64,000 nt of DNA, from the NCBI RefSeq assembly GCF_900452865.1, contig NZ_UGOZ01000001.1, forward strand, positions 1,736,001 through 1,800,000. The letters are read 5' to 3'. Positions within the stretch are counted from its first letter, which is position 1; every line of letters starts with the position of its first letter. The notes beneath the pieces were generated by a model, which saw only the letters and a program-made list of their open reading frames with translations, was not told the DNA's origin and ran no database searches. Shown here in pieces: positions 9,684 through 18,943 of the stretch. The stretch comes from Legionella taurinensis. Lineage in GTDB: Bacteria; Pseudomonadota; Gammaproteobacteria; Legionellales; Legionellaceae. The translations under genes and the position numbers were made by a program.

Positions 9684-10913
9684 ATGATTAAGGATATCAT
9701 AGCCAAATTGCTGCTGTCATGGTTCATCATTGGCGTGACAAAAGCCAGTCCCCTCAATCATCCTTCAATCGAAGAGCACCTGAAACAACACAATGCCGGA
9801 TTTGCCAATCTGGAACACCGTGATTATGGCAACCAGGTTCTTCTTCACTGGGAACCGCTTTCGCCGCCGCAAAATAACCGATTGACGCTTCCCAATGGAT
9901 TGCAGTTAAGTTATGGGGAGCTGGTCATGTACGCGGGCGATTTGTTCGGAGACCCCTACAAACCCATTTCAAACTGCAAATCCCAGCAACAGGAAGCCTG
10001 CTTTCTTCGTCAGTTTAACGCCTTGGGTGGGTTAAACAGCGACAACGCCTGCAAAGACCCGTTGACGCTGGTCAGCGAGTACAGCGAGTTTTTTGCACGG
10101 CTGGAGACCGAGCTTCAAGCGGCCGAAGCCAAGGGGCAAAAGCCATGGGAGTTTTACAAACAGCATTTCAGCGATCTCTCTCAGTCGTTAAACCGCATTG
10201 GCTGCGGCGGGACCGCCATCAATGGGTATCTGCCTTTAGGCCTCTATCTGAAACTGGCCCAGGTTAATTTTGATCATTTTGTTCCTGATGCCCTGACGGC
10301 CTATCGTGCAGGTCACGCTGTTGCGCTCCGCTCAGCCTTAAAAGCGCATCATGCCCTGAGCGAGGGCAATCTGGCAGAGGCGGACAAAGCCCTGCACCTC
10401 GCTTATGCGCAAAATGCCTTTGCCAATCACTTCCTTACGGACTCCATGTCCTCAGGCCACATGAGAACGCCAAGACGAGCCATCCATAACGACATTGCCC
10501 TTCCAGCCATTCTGAATCTGCTGATTGCCAACCTCATGCACGATGAAGACTCAAGGTATGGCCTTGAAGTCAGCAACGCGCTGGGTTTAAGCTGGAGAGC
10601 CTATGGCGATGATTACTTAAGCCACCCCGATGCCGCAAGGCACGTCGAAATCCTGACACACATCATGCAGCTTTCTGCCGATGCCATTTACCAGACGTTC
10701 CGTGACGGCACTCTTCCTGCCACCTACGAGGAATTACGCTGGCTGCCAGACTTCGACAAAATTGAACAATTACCGAATCATTCTCCCTTATTTAAAGTAG
10801 ACAATGGTGTGTTACTGAAACGCGTCAGCAACCATGATCCCAATGATCACCATTGGACTGCCCTGTGGAGCGGATTAATTACGCTGATTGATTTTCAGGT
10901 GCATAAGGACTGA
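9684..10913 (+). CDS. plcB: Secreted zinc-dependent phospholipase C, PlcA/PlcB type
   Basis: A 409-residue protein with an N-terminal signal peptide (charged MIKDIIAK, hydrophobic LLLSWFIIGV, likely cleavage after TKA). Family marks of the Pseudomonas fluorescens-type zinc phospholipases C are LTLPNGLQLSYGELVMYAGD near residue 75 and the His/Asp motif NHFLTDSMSSGHMRTPR near 250. Legionella homologues PlcA and PlcB hydrolyse phospholipids such as phosphatidylcholine or phosphatidylglycerol and leave the cell by type II secretion. I use plcB because the relA-rlmD neighbourhood matches what I recall for the L. pneumophila gene; PlcA is the alternative. AAGGA lies about 8 bases before the ATG. 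No obvious regulator binding site was seen. Confidence 0.82.
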   Translation: MIKDIIAKLLLSWFIIGVTKASPLNHPSIEEHLKQHNAGFANLEHRDYGNQVLLHWEPLSPPQNNRLTLPNGLQLSYGELVMYAGDLFGDPYKPISNCKSQQQEACFLRQFNALGGLNSDNACKDPLTLVSEYSEFFARLETELQAAEAKGQKPWEFYKQHFSDLSQSLNRIGCGGTAINGYLPLGLYLKLAQVNFDHFVPDALTAYRAGHAVALRSALKAHHALSEGNLAEADKALHLAYAQNAFANHFLTDSMSSGHMRTPRRAIHNDIALPAILNLLIANLMHDEDSRYGLEVSNALGLSWRAYGDDYLSHPDAARHVEILTHIMQLSADAIYQTFRDGTLPATYEELRWLPDFDKIEQLPNHSPLFKVDNGVLLKRVSNHDPNDHHWTALWSGLITLIDFQVHKD

Positions 10914-10963
10914 TTGGCGACACCGGTGCATCACGGCGAGGAAGCCCAGTTTCGATGAGTTGC

Positions 10964-10983
10964 TTGCCCGCGCAGGCGGGCAA
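10964..10983. repeat. Short GC-rich palindrome between plcB and rluB
   Basis: TTGCCCGC and GCGGGCAA pair perfectly around a GCAG loop. The core CCCGCGCAGGCGGG occurs again near 62852 and, inverted, at 55419, with a partial copy near 35916. It sits between two convergent genes, so it may act as a terminator as well as belonging to a dispersed palindrome family. Confidence 0.6.
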
Positions 10984-10996
10984 CATGTTGTCAGGT

Positions 10997-11731
10997 TTAA
11001 CTCAAGCTGGCCAGAAACGTTTCCACTTCTTTCGGTGTCAATTCCACATGATCACCCCGGGATAGCGAACGCGGCATCGTGAGTTTGCCGTAACGGATGC
11101 GAATAAGGCGGCTGACCTCGACACCCTGGGATTGCCACAGGCGGCGAACCTCCCGATTACGGCCCTCCGTCAGCGTCACGTGATACCAGGCATTGGTCCC
11201 CTCGCCGCCGCTGAATTCAATGCGCTTGAATTTCGCCATGCCGTCGTCCAGTTCAACCCCCTTTAACAGGGCTTTGATTGCCTCTTGCGAAACCTGGCCG
11301 TGCACCCGAACGGCATACTCCCGTTCCAGTTCAAATTTAGGGTGCATGAGGCGGTTAGCCAAATCGCCATTATTGGTAAAAATCAATAAGCCTGAGGTAT
11401 TAATGTCCAGGCGGCCTACCTGCACCCATCGCCCCTGGCGAAGCGGTGGTAACTTGTCGAACACCGTGCGGCTGTGTTTGGGATCGCTGCGGCTTGAAAT
11501 TTCACCCACCGGCTTATGGTAAAGCAAAATGCGTGTCTTTGCCTGTGCTTTCAGCGGATTGGCAATGACCTTGCCCTTGACAATGATTTTATCCTCAGGG
11601 CCGGCGCTGTCGCCCAATTTGGCCACCGCGCCATTGACGCAAACCATGCCCATTTCTATCCAGCGTTCCATTTCGCGTCGAGAACCAAAGCCTGCCTGGC
11701 TCAGTATTTTCTGTAATCGTTCTGTTGTCAT
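10997..11731 (-). CDS. rluB: 23S rRNA pseudouridine(2605) synthase RluB
   Basis: Isomerises uridine to pseudouridine in helix 90 of 23S rRNA. It has 244 residues with an N-terminal S4 RNA-binding domain (RLQKILSQAGFGSRREMER) and the RsuA-family catalytic motif GRLDINTSGLLIFTNNGDL, whose Asp is the nucleophile. LTEGRNREVRRLW is also typical. The close relatives RluE/RluF and RsuA are alternatives. The scpA-scpB-rluB order, which is widespread in proteobacteria, favours RluB. Its ATG directly abuts the scpB stop with no gap. Confidence 0.92.
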   Translation of the reverse strand: MTTERLQKILSQAGFGSRREMERWIEMGMVCVNGAVAKLGDSAGPEDKIIVKGKVIANPLKAQAKTRILLYHKPVGEISSRSDPKHSRTVFDKLPPLRQGRWVQVGRLDINTSGLLIFTNNGDLANRLMHPKFELEREYAVRVHGQVSQEAIKALLKGVELDDGMAKFKRIEFSGGEGTNAWYHVTLTEGRNREVRRLWQSQGVEVSRLIRIRYGKLTMPRSLSRGDHVELTPKEVETFLASLS

Positions 11732-12301
11732 TTATTCTACACACTCTTCTACTGATTCTTCGCGGGTTGGGGCGGGTATGGCCTCCGCTATCTTAAGGGG
11801 AGGCAATTCATCAAGACTTCTTAAATTAAAATAATCAAGGAAGGCTTTGGTTGTAACATACACGGCAGGTTTGCCGGGAACGTCGCGATGCCCTGCGACC
11901 CGAATCCATTCCCGCTCCAACAAGGTTTTTAACATGGAACTGCTGACAGCCACCCCGCGGATATCCTCGATATCAGCCCGTGTTACGGGTTGCTTGTAAG
12001 CGATAATGGCTAAGGTTTCCAACAAAGCGCGGGAATATTTAGCCGGCTTCTCCGCATTGAGACGGCTTATCCAGTGACCATATTTCGCTCGGGTTTGAAA
12101 ACAATAACCGCTTGCGACCTCTGCTAACTCGATACCCCGTTCGCTGTAATCCTGTTTCAGCTCCAAAAGCGCCTGTTGCACACGCTCAAGCCCCGGATTC
12201 TCCCACTCATTGAACACCGAAAGCAACTGTTGCATGCTTAACGCTTCCGAAGAACTCATCAATAAGGCTTCAAGGATTGCTTTTAATTGGTGATTATCCA
12301 T
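11732..12301 (-). CDS. scpB: Segregation and condensation protein B
   Basis: ScpB is the winged-helix partner of ScpA in the SMC complex that organises and segregates the chromosome. It has about 189 residues, with two winged-helix domains seen through KYSRALLETLAIIAYKQPVT and the RGVAVSSSMLKTLLEREWI segment. The open frame extends upstream to 12379, but that part lies inside scpA. The ATG at 12301 (MDNHQLKAILEALL) matches family N-termini and overlaps the scpA stop by 8 bases. The C-terminal tail is acidic (EESVEECVE). Confidence 0.93.
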   Translation of the reverse strand: MDNHQLKAILEALLMSSSEALSMQQLLSVFNEWENPGLERVQQALLELKQDYSERGIELAEVASGYCFQTRAKYGHWISRLNAEKPAKYSRALLETLAIIAYKQPVTRADIEDIRGVAVSSSMLKTLLEREWIRVAGHRDVPGKPAVYVTTKAFLDYFNLRSLDELPPLKIAEAIPAPTREESVEECVE

Positions 12302-13100
12302 GATCCACCGCCATAATGTGAATCGGACCGTAAAGGAGTCCCTGATTAATGATGACCAGTGACTGCCTTGCGAGTTCAAGGACTGCCAACAGGCTGACCG
12401 CCAGGCCCATCCGCCCTTCAGTCGCGGAGAAAAGGCGCGTAAACAGCAGCGTTTTTTCCTGGCTTAAGCGCTCGAGAACCATCGTCATTCGTTCACGAAC
12501 CGACAATTGCTCACGACTGATTTGATGATTACTCTGATGGCCTTGCTTTTCAGCCAGTTGCCGCATCATTTCCGGCAATAAAAACAATTCAACATCAGGA
12601 TGAATGGTCATTGCGGCAAGGCCTGTGGCCTGGATTTCGACTCGAAAATAATCGCGTTCGCAACGCGGCAGCTCATCGAGGCTTTCCGCCGCCATTTTCA
12701 TTTCTTCATAGGCCTTAAGACGGCGCACCAAAGCCATGCGGGGGTCTTCTTCTGGTTCATCCTCTGCATTGGGCGTCGGCGGCAAAAGGCAACGGGATTT
12801 AATTTCCGCCAGCATGGCCGCCATAACCAGGTAATCAGCGGCAAGCTCCAGGCGGGTGGTTTCAAGGAGTTGGATGTACTGAATGTACTGCCGGGTAATA
12901 TGAGCAATGGGGATATCCAGAATGTCGATATTCTGCCGGCGAATGAGGTACAACAGCAGGTCAAGCGGACCTGAAAAACTGTCCAGAAGCACTTCCAGCG
13001 CATCGGGCGGAATAAACAGATCCGCCGGCATCTCGGTAAAGGGTTTACCGCTGACTAAAGCCAGAGCCGGTGCAGTATTCTCCGCCAGCGTCGCATCCAT
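12294..13100 (-). CDS. scpA: Segregation and condensation protein A
   Basis: The kleisin subunit of the SMC-ScpAB condensin, 268 residues. The family N-terminal motif FSGPLDLLLYLIRRQNIDIL lies near residues 42-61. DIPIAHITRQYIQY and LAADYLVMAAMLAEIKSR follow, then a charged middle linker with EDEPEEDP and a C-terminal winged helix that would contact the SMC ATPase head. The first about 30 residues form a variable extension. The ATG overlaps the trpS stop by one base (TAATG), and its own stop overlaps scpB, so trpS-scpA-scpB-rluB reads as one unit. Confidence 0.94.
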   Translation of the reverse strand: MDATLAENTAPALALVSGKPFTEMPADLFIPPDALEVLLDSFSGPLDLLLYLIRRQNIDILDIPIAHITRQYIQYIQLLETTRLELAADYLVMAAMLAEIKSRCLLPPTPNAEDEPEEDPRMALVRRLKAYEEMKMAAESLDELPRCERDYFRVEIQATGLAAMTIHPDVELFLLPEMMRQLAEKQGHQSNHQISREQLSVRERMTMVLERLSQEKTLLFTRLFSATEGRMGLAVSLLAVLELARQSLVIINQGLLYGPIHIMAVDHG

Positions 13101-14314
13101 TAATAATCCAGCCCCATCACTTCGCGGACATCATTCAGCGTTTTATTGGCTTCTTCCCTCGCCGCTTCACTGCCGTCTGCGACAATGCGCTTTACCGAAC
13201 CTAAATCTTCTTCAAAATCCTTAATCGCGGCCTGAAGGGGCTTTAACTCCTGTTGAATGGCATCAACCACCGGACGTTTGCATTCAATGCAACCGATACC
13301 GGCTGTGCGGCAACCGGTTTGCACCCAGGCTTTGACATCGTCTGCGGAATAGATTTTGTGCAACTGCCAGACGGGGCACTTTTCAGGCTCTCCGGGATCG
13401 GTACGTTTGACCCGGGCAGGATCCGTCGGCATGGTCAGGATCTTTTTCTCGACCTGTTCAGGCTCTTCACGAAGACTGATGGTGTTGTTGTAGGATTTAG
13501 ACATTTTTTGACCGTCTGTCCCCGGCATTTTCGATGTCTCGGTCAGCAGGGGGTGCGGTTCAGGGAGAATGATTTTTCCCGAACCATCCAGGTAGCCGAG
13601 CAGGCGCTCTTTATCGCCCAGCGACAGGTTATGCTGATTGGCGAGCAGGGCTTTGGCCGTGTTTAAGGACTCGTGATCGCCATCCTGTTGAAACTGGCGC
13701 CGTAATTCTGTATACAGACTGCCATTTTTCTTACCCATTTTTTTGATGGCTTCCATCGCCAGGGCTTCGAAATTAGGCTCTCGACCATAGATGTGATTAA
13801 AACGACGCGCCACTTCGCGGGTTAATTCAATATGAGCCACCTGATCTTCACCTACGGGGACATAATCGGCTTTGTAAAGCAACACGTCAGCACTCTGCAG
13901 CAGGGGGTATCCCAGAAAGCCATAAGTCGCCAAATCCTTTTCGTGCAGTTTTTCCTGCTGATCTTTAAACGTTGGCACGCGCTCAAGCCACCCCAGAGGG
14001 GTAATCATGGATAAAAGCAAATGAAGTTCGGCATGCTCTGGCACCCAGGACTGGATAAAAATCTTGGAAAGGCTGGGGTTAATTCCGCAAGCCAACCAGT
14101 CAATGACCATATCCCAGAGGATGGTTTCAATAAAACCGGGTTCATCGTAACGGGTGGTCAAGCCATGCCAATCGGCCACAAAGAAATAACAATCATACTG
14201 ATGTTGTAATTTCAACCAATTTTTAATCACACCATGGTAGTGTCCAAGATGAAGACGACCACTGGCACGCATGCCAGAGACTACACGTTTACTCGCACTA
14301 AACAAGGCTGACAT
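13100..14314 (-). CDS. trpS: Tryptophan--tRNA ligase
   Basis: A class I aminoacyl-tRNA synthetase that charges tRNA-Trp, about 404 residues. The HIGH-type motif is seen as GRLHLGHYHG near residue 20 and the KMSKS motif in DGQKMSKSYNN near 185. An additional Cys-containing segment (GCIECKRPVVDAI) near the C-terminus is shared by the longer bacterial TrpS type. The frame extends to a TTG at 14326, but AGGAG stands 4 bases before the ATG at 14314, which gives the expected MSALFSAS N-terminus. It is 22 bases from yciO upstream and coupled to scpA downstream. Confidence 0.95.
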   Translation of the reverse strand: MSALFSASKRVVSGMRASGRLHLGHYHGVIKNWLKLQHQYDCYFFVADWHGLTTRYDEPGFIETILWDMVIDWLACGINPSLSKIFIQSWVPEHAELHLLLSMITPLGWLERVPTFKDQQEKLHEKDLATYGFLGYPLLQSADVLLYKADYVPVGEDQVAHIELTREVARRFNHIYGREPNFEALAMEAIKKMGKKNGSLYTELRRQFQQDGDHESLNTAKALLANQHNLSLGDKERLLGYLDGSGKIILPEPHPLLTETSKMPGTDGQKMSKSYNNTISLREEPEQVEKKILTMPTDPARVKRTDPGEPEKCPVWQLHKIYSADDVKAWVQTGCRTAGIGCIECKRPVVDAIQQELKPLQAAIKDFEEDLGSVKRIVADGSEAAREEANKTLNDVREVMGLDY

Positions 14315-14336
14315 CGAACTCCTCAATGGTTAATTA

Positions 14337-14957
14337 TCACTTAAAAGGCTCAGGGTCCCCTTTCCCTTCCCGCAGGATGACAGGGTAATCGCCGGTTAAG
14401 TCAACCACCGTGGTGGGTTCATAACCGCAATTCCCGCCATCAATGATCAAATCGACCTGATTGCCCAATAAATCCTGAATCGCTTCCGGCTGACCCAACG
14501 GGGCGGTAGCGCCGGGCAAAATCAGGGTGGTGCTCATGATCGGCGTATCCAGGTGTTCAAGCAACGCCAGGGTAATGGTATTGTCCGGTACCCGCAAACC
14601 CAGCGTTTTTCGTTTGGGATGCAGCATCAGACGCGGCACCTCATGGGTTGCATTCAGAATAAACGTGTAAGAGCCGGGCGTGAACGCCTTAAGAAGCCTG
14701 AAAATGGGGTTGGTCACACGCGCATAGGTGCCGAGCTGCGACAAATCGCGGCAGACCAGCGTCATGTTGTGGTTTTTATCAAGCTGCCTTAATTTGCGTA
14801 TACGTTCCAGGGCCGCTTTATTCCCCAGCCTGCAACCCAGGGCATAACCGGAATCGGTGGGATAAACCAGAATACCGCCCTCTTCAATCAGGTTCGCGGC
14901 CTTTCTCAACAGCCGGGCCTGCGGATTATCAGGATGTATAGCAAAAAACTGACTCAT
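14337..14957 (-). CDS. yciO: YciO, Sua5/YrdC-like protein
   Basis: A 206-residue member of the Sua5/YciO/YrdC superfamily, the same length as E. coli YciO and very similar to it at the N-terminus (MSQFFAIHPDNPQARL). The superfamily nucleotide and RNA-binding residues are in GILVYPTDSGYALGC and the KRKTLGLRVPDN segment. TsaC/YrdC make threonylcarbamoyl-AMP for tRNA t6A. YciO is a paralogue whose own activity is weak or uncertain, so I do not call it the t6A enzyme. It lies between rnm and trpS, and the same rnm-yciO pairing exists in enterobacteria. Confidence 0.9.
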   Translation of the reverse strand: MSQFFAIHPDNPQARLLRKAANLIEEGGILVYPTDSGYALGCRLGNKAALERIRKLRQLDKNHNMTLVCRDLSQLGTYARVTNPIFRLLKAFTPGSYTFILNATHEVPRLMLHPKRKTLGLRVPDNTITLALLEHLDTPIMSTTLILPGATAPLGQPEAIQDLLGNQVDLIIDGGNCGYEPTTVVDLTGDYPVILREGKGDPEPFK

Positions 14958-14969
14958 TAATATCCCCTG

Positions 14970-15833
14970 TCAAATAGTCCATTGTTGCCATATAGGTGTA
15001 CAGTTTAGCGGGAGTTTACGTTGACGTCCAAGGGAAATGCGCGACACCTGATCGCCATGGTAGTCCGACCCGGAAGAGGCCAGGAGCTCATAGCGAAGTG
15101 CCAATCCCGTCATCTCCTGAACCTGGGTGACCGTCATTTCACCGGATACAACTTCGATGCCCACGCCGCCGGCTGCCTTGAATTCACTGACCAGTTCATG
15201 CAGGCGGGTGCGGGTTAAATTGTATTTTAACGGATGAGCAAGAACCGCCTGTCCGCCGGCTTCCACAATCCCTGAAACGGCGTCAGGAATAGACAGCCAG
15301 GGTGTGGGAATATAGGCTGCCCGCCCACGCCCCAGAAAGCGTTTGAACGCCGCCTGCCTGTCGATGGCCAATCCTTCCTCGACGAGCACCTGGGCAAAAT
15401 GAGGCCGCCCTACCCGCTCATGCCCGGCCAAATCGCATGCTTTTTGATACGCGTTATGGACACCGGCCAATTCAAGACGCTGGCCAATTTCACGGGCTCG
15501 TTTGATTCGGCTTTCGTTTTGTTCTGCGTTGAGTTGTATTAACACCGGGTTGTGCGGATCAATCATTAAACCCACGACATGAATATCGTATTTTTTCCAG
15601 CGGGTGCTGAGTTCGATGCCATTAATCACCGTCAGTGACGCGTGTTGATTGGCCTGATGCAATGCCGCTAATCCGGCAACTGTGTCATGGTCTGTCAGCG
15701 CTAGAAGACGGACCCCTGCCTCGACGGATTGGCTGATTAATTCTTCCGGGCTGTGCAATCCGTCCGAGTAGTGGCTATGGCAATGCAGATCAATCATCAG
15801 GGAATTAGGACTTAACGACACGGATTCATTCAC
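14970..15833 (-). CDS. rnm: PHP-domain phosphoesterase, RNase AM / YciV
   Basis: PHP-fold metal-dependent phosphoesterase. E. coli RNase AM (YciV) trims 5' ends of RNA and hydrolyses 3',5'-nucleoside bisphosphates. Motifs seen: MIDLHCHSHYSDG near the start, LLALTDHDTV, the NGIELST segment, LAHPLKY and the C-terminal SGSDYHGD. All are metal ligands of the PHP active site. The frame opens with GTG at 15833 (287 aa). An ATG at 15797 would shorten it by 12 residues. Neither start has a good ribosome site, so the N-terminus is uncertain. It is 12 bases upstream of yciO. Confidence 0.88.
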   Translation of the reverse strand: MNESVSLSPNSLMIDLHCHSHYSDGLHSPEELISQSVEAGVRLLALTDHDTVAGLAALHQANQHASLTVINGIELSTRWKKYDIHVVGLMIDPHNPVLIQLNAEQNESRIKRAREIGQRLELAGVHNAYQKACDLAGHERVGRPHFAQVLVEEGLAIDRQAAFKRFLGRGRAAYIPTPWLSIPDAVSGIVEAGGQAVLAHPLKYNLTRTRLHELVSEFKAAGGVGIEVVSGEMTVTQVQEMTGLALRYELLASSGSDYHGDQVSRISLGRQRKLPLNCTPIWQQWTI

Positions 15834-15980
15834 TTTGAGTACTTTTTACCTGGTAGCAGAGTAAATTGTCTATCATATCATAGTTTCGTGCTATTCGCTC
15901 ATTTAAGCATTCTGACTTGCGGATAAACACGGTTATGAACTATCCTTTACTTAGAGTCACTTACTTCCATTTAACTAACA

Positions 15981-16934
15981 TTGAGCAGTACACTACAGAT
16001 TAAAAAGGTTTCCCTACCCCCTTTAAACATAAAGCGTCTTGCCAATCTATGCGGTGCCCTGCATGAAAACATCACCCTGCTCGAACGCCATTTCTCTCTG
16101 TCTGTTCGTGTTGCCCATGACCAGATTTTCCTCTCGGGACACTCCCTTAAGGATTTGTCGAGAGCGGAACAGGTTATCCAGCAATTGTACCGTGTGTCAG
16201 ACAATCCCATTGCCAGCGAAATGGTATTACCATTAATTCACGATGAGGAACCGCAAACGGTTATGAATCACCCAGTCAAATTAAGCCGAAAATCCATCCT
16301 TGCCAAAAACAGCAAACAGGTTGAATACCTGGAAAGTATCCAGCGCCATGATATTACCTTTGCCATAGGGCCTGCCGGCACCGGCAAAACCTACCTTGCT
16401 GTGTCCAAAGCGATTGAAGCCTTTGAAAAAGGCGAGGTACAAAAACTTGTCTTTGTAAGGCCCGCTGTCGAAGCAGGTGAAAAACTGGGCTTTTTACCGG
16501 GCGACCTGGTTGAAAAAGTCCTGCCTTACCTGCGTCCGATTTATGATTCGCTTTATGAAATGATAGGTTTTAAGGAGGCGCAGAAATTAATCCAAAGCGA
16601 TGTGATTGAAATTCTGCCCTTAGCCTTCATGCGCGGCCGTACCCTGAATGAGGCGTTTATCATCCTTGATGAAGCACAAAACACGACCGTGCCGCAGATG
16701 AAAATGTTCTTAACACGAATGGGCTTTGGCTCCAAAGCCGTGATCACCGGGGACATGACCCAGACCGATTTGCCAAAAGGCATTCAATCCGGCCTTATCC
16801 ATGCGGTGAAAATCCTTAAAGACATCGAAAACATCGGCATCCATACCTTCACCAGCCGGGAAGTGGTGCGTCATCCGCTCGTTTCCCGTATTGTCGATTG
16901 TTATGAGGCCTCATCGAAGGAAGGCAAATCATGA
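15981..16934 (+). CDS. ybeZ: PhoH-like ATPase (YbeZ/PhoL)
   Basis: A PhoH-family ATPase linked with the endoribonuclease YbeY in rRNA processing and ribosome quality control; 317 residues. An N-terminal RNA-binding-like domain (about 10-75) precedes the ATPase core. The Walker A is GPAGTGKTYLAV near 131-142, RPAVEAGEKLGFLPGD follows, the Walker B is FIILDEAQNTT, and TGDMTQTDLP comes after it. The in-frame stop at 15972 leaves TTG at 15981 as the first usable start; no ATG lies near the family N-terminus. The stop overlaps the ybeY ATG by 4 bases. The ybeZ-ybeY-corC order is the conserved one. Confidence 0.94.
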   Translation: MSSTLQIKKVSLPPLNIKRLANLCGALHENITLLERHFSLSVRVAHDQIFLSGHSLKDLSRAEQVIQQLYRVSDNPIASEMVLPLIHDEEPQTVMNHPVKLSRKSILAKNSKQVEYLESIQRHDITFAIGPAGTGKTYLAVSKAIEAFEKGEVQKLVFVRPAVEAGEKLGFLPGDLVEKVLPYLRPIYDSLYEMIGFKEAQKLIQSDVIEILPLAFMRGRTLNEAFIILDEAQNTTVPQMKMFLTRMGFGSKAVITGDMTQTDLPKGIQSGLIHAVKILKDIENIGIHTFTSREVVRHPLVSRIVDCYEASSKEGKS

Positions 16935-17407
16935 ATTACGTGATAGACCTTCAGGTCGCCTGCGAAGATCCTCTGCCTGTCACCGAAGCCTCTTTAATCG
17001 CTTTCGCCGAATTAGCACTGAAGGCGCACCGCGACAAAGCGGAGTTAACCCTGCGCTTGGTCAGTCCTGAGGAAATGATTGATTTGAATTCAACCTACAG
17101 GAAACAGCACAAAACCACCAATGTTCTGGCTTTTCCAGCCAATCTGCCCGCAGCGATCGCCATGGATTATCCCCTGCTTGGCGATGTCATTGTATGCCCT
17201 GCCGTTTTACTGGCTGAAAGTCAGGAATTGAATAAAGCCCTGGATTTTCACTGGGCTCACATTGTCATTCATGGCGTCTTGCATTTACTGGGCTTTGACC
17301 ACATGGAAGACGAGGAAACCCGCCTCATGCAGGCTCAGGAAATCCGTCTGCTGGCGGAACTTGGATTCACCAACCCTTATCTTGATGAGGATAATTACCT
17401 TGAGTAA
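16931..17407 (+). CDS. ybeY: Endoribonuclease YbeY
   Basis: A zinc-dependent single-strand-specific endoribonuclease involved in 16S rRNA 3' maturation and 70S ribosome quality control; 158 residues. The metal-binding signature HGVLHLLGFDHMEDEE lies near residues 115-130, and the RKQHKTTNVLAFP segment typical of the UPF0054 family lies near 57-69. ATGA coupling with ybeZ upstream and an 8-base overlap with corC downstream show that the three are translated from one transcript. Confidence 0.96.
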   Translation: MNYVIDLQVACEDPLPVTEASLIAFAELALKAHRDKAELTLRLVSPEEMIDLNSTYRKQHKTTNVLAFPANLPAAIAMDYPLLGDVIVCPAVLLAESQELNKALDFHWAHIVIHGVLHLLGFDHMEDEETRLMQAQEIRLLAELGFTNPYLDEDNYLE

Positions 17408-18266
17408 AGAGGACGAAAACAGCTCCTGGTTTATACGTTTAAAACAATTTTTACAACTGGAGCCGAGGAATAAAGAGGAGTTAATCAGTCTGCTGCGTGA
17501 TGCGCAGATCCGTGCGCTGATTGATTCAGAAACGCTGGGCATGATTGAAGGTGTCATTCAGTTTTCCCAGATGCGTGTCAGAGACATCATGCTGCCTAAA
17601 AAACAGATGGCCAGCATTTCCCAGAATGACAGCTTGAAACAAGTCATCGAAACAGTCACCAGTTCGGGGCATTCCCGCTTTCCAGTGACAGGGGATCACC
17701 CGGATGAAATCATCGGAATTCTGCATGCTAAGGATTTGTTAAGGTATCAGGCGCAAAATAATAGTGAGTTTGATTTAAACGACATTGTTCGCACAGCCAC
17801 TTTTGTTCCAGAAAGTAAACGTCTGGATTTGTTGCTCAGCGAATTTCGTACAAATCGAAACCACATGGCTCTTGTTGTCGATGAATACGGCGGCGTTAGC
17901 GGTTTTGTGACGATTGAAGATATCATTGAGCAGATTATCGGTGATATTGAAGACGAGTTTGATATTGATGAAGAGGCTTACATTAAAGAGCATGGGGATG
18001 CGCAATACATTGTTAAGGCCCATACCCCCATTGAAGAATTTAACGAGCAGCTTCATGCCGGTTTCAGCGACGAATCGTACGACACCATTGGCGGCATCGT
18101 CATGGCCAGCTTTGGGTATTTACCCAAACGCGGCGAAGTGACGACCATCGACGAATTTGAGTTTAAAGTGATAAATGCTGACGCGCGCCGCATTAAACTG
18201 CTGGCCTGTTATGACAAGCGCGCCGCATTTGAACATGAACCATTACCAGGACACCGAGTTAAATGA
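17400..18266 (+). CDS. corC: CBS-domain protein CorC/YbeX (HlyC/CorC family)
   Basis: A 288-residue protein with two CBS domains (FSQMRVRDIMLPKKQM onwards and the EFRTNRNHMALVVDEYGG region) and a C-terminal CorC_HlyC domain with TIEDIIEQIIGDIEDEFD. The family is tied to Mg/Co efflux, and YbeX also to ribosome metabolism. There is no transmembrane part, as in E. coli YbeX (292 aa). The frame stays open well upstream inside ybeY, but TTG at 17400 has GAGG 9 bases before it and yields the expected MSKEDEN-like start. The stop overlaps the cpxR ATG by 4 bases. Confidence 0.92.
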   Translation: MSKEDENSSWFIRLKQFLQLEPRNKEELISLLRDAQIRALIDSETLGMIEGVIQFSQMRVRDIMLPKKQMASISQNDSLKQVIETVTSSGHSRFPVTGDHPDEIIGILHAKDLLRYQAQNNSEFDLNDIVRTATFVPESKRLDLLLSEFRTNRNHMALVVDEYGGVSGFVTIEDIIEQIIGDIEDEFDIDEEAYIKEHGDAQYIVKAHTPIEEFNEQLHAGFSDESYDTIGGIVMASFGYLPKRGEVTTIDEFEFKVINADARRIKLLACYDKRAAFEHEPLPGHRVK

Positions 18267-18943
18267 ACAATAACATCTTAATTGTTGATGATGATACCGA
18301 ACTGACGGATTTGCTTGTTCAGTACCTTGAGCCCGAAGGTTTTCATGTTGTCTGCGTCCATGATGGTGAAAACGCGGTGAAACGCGCAGTCAATCAAACT
18401 TTTGATGCCATTATTCTGGATGTCATGCTGCCCAAATTGAACGGCTTTGAAGTACTCAAAGCCATCCGAGAGCACACGCAGACGCCGGTTCTGATGTTAA
18501 CCGCCCGGGGTGACGACATTGACCGCATTGTCGGACTTGAAATCGGCGCCGATGACTATTTACCGAAACCCTGCAATCCCCGAGAACTGGTCGCCCGCTT
18601 GAGGGCCATTTTGCGGCGCACGCAAAAAATGCCCACCCACAGGCCGGTTATCGAACACCATGACATCGTGGTGGACTGCTCCAAGCGCATTGTCACCTAC
18701 CATGGCGATCCCATGGAACTGACCAATGCCGAATTCAATATTCTGGAAATGCTGATTAAATCGCCGGGTCAGGCCTTCTCCAAAGAGGAGCTGACGGAAT
18801 ATGCCCTGGGCAGAAAATACACCGCTTACGATCGCAGCATCGATGTTCATATCAGCAATTTACGTAATAAGCTTGGCGATAATCCTCAGGGTGAACCGCT
18901 GGTCAAAACCGTACGTGGATTCGGGTACATGTTTAATGCGTAG
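18263..18943 (+). CDS. cpxR: Response regulator CpxR
   Basis: An OmpR/PhoB-type response regulator of 226 residues. The receiver domain has DDD at 9-11, the phospho-acceptor Asp53 (ILDVMLP) and the conserved Lys in DYLPKPCNP. The DNA-binding winged helix occupies about 130-224, with DRSIDVHISNLRNKLGD and TVRGFGYMF. In L. pneumophila CpxR controls Dot/Icm secretion genes and effectors; that role here is inferred from family and context. It is coupled to corC upstream (4-base overlap) and overlaps cpxA downstream by 8 bases. Confidence 0.93.
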   Translation: MNNNILIVDDDTELTDLLVQYLEPEGFHVVCVHDGENAVKRAVNQTFDAIILDVMLPKLNGFEVLKAIREHTQTPVLMLTARGDDIDRIVGLEIGADDYLPKPCNPRELVARLRAILRRTQKMPTHRPVIEHHDIVVDCSKRIVTYHGDPMELTNAEFNILEMLIKSPGQAFSKEELTEYALGRKYTAYDRSIDVHISNLRNKLGDNPQGEPLVKTVRGFGYMFNA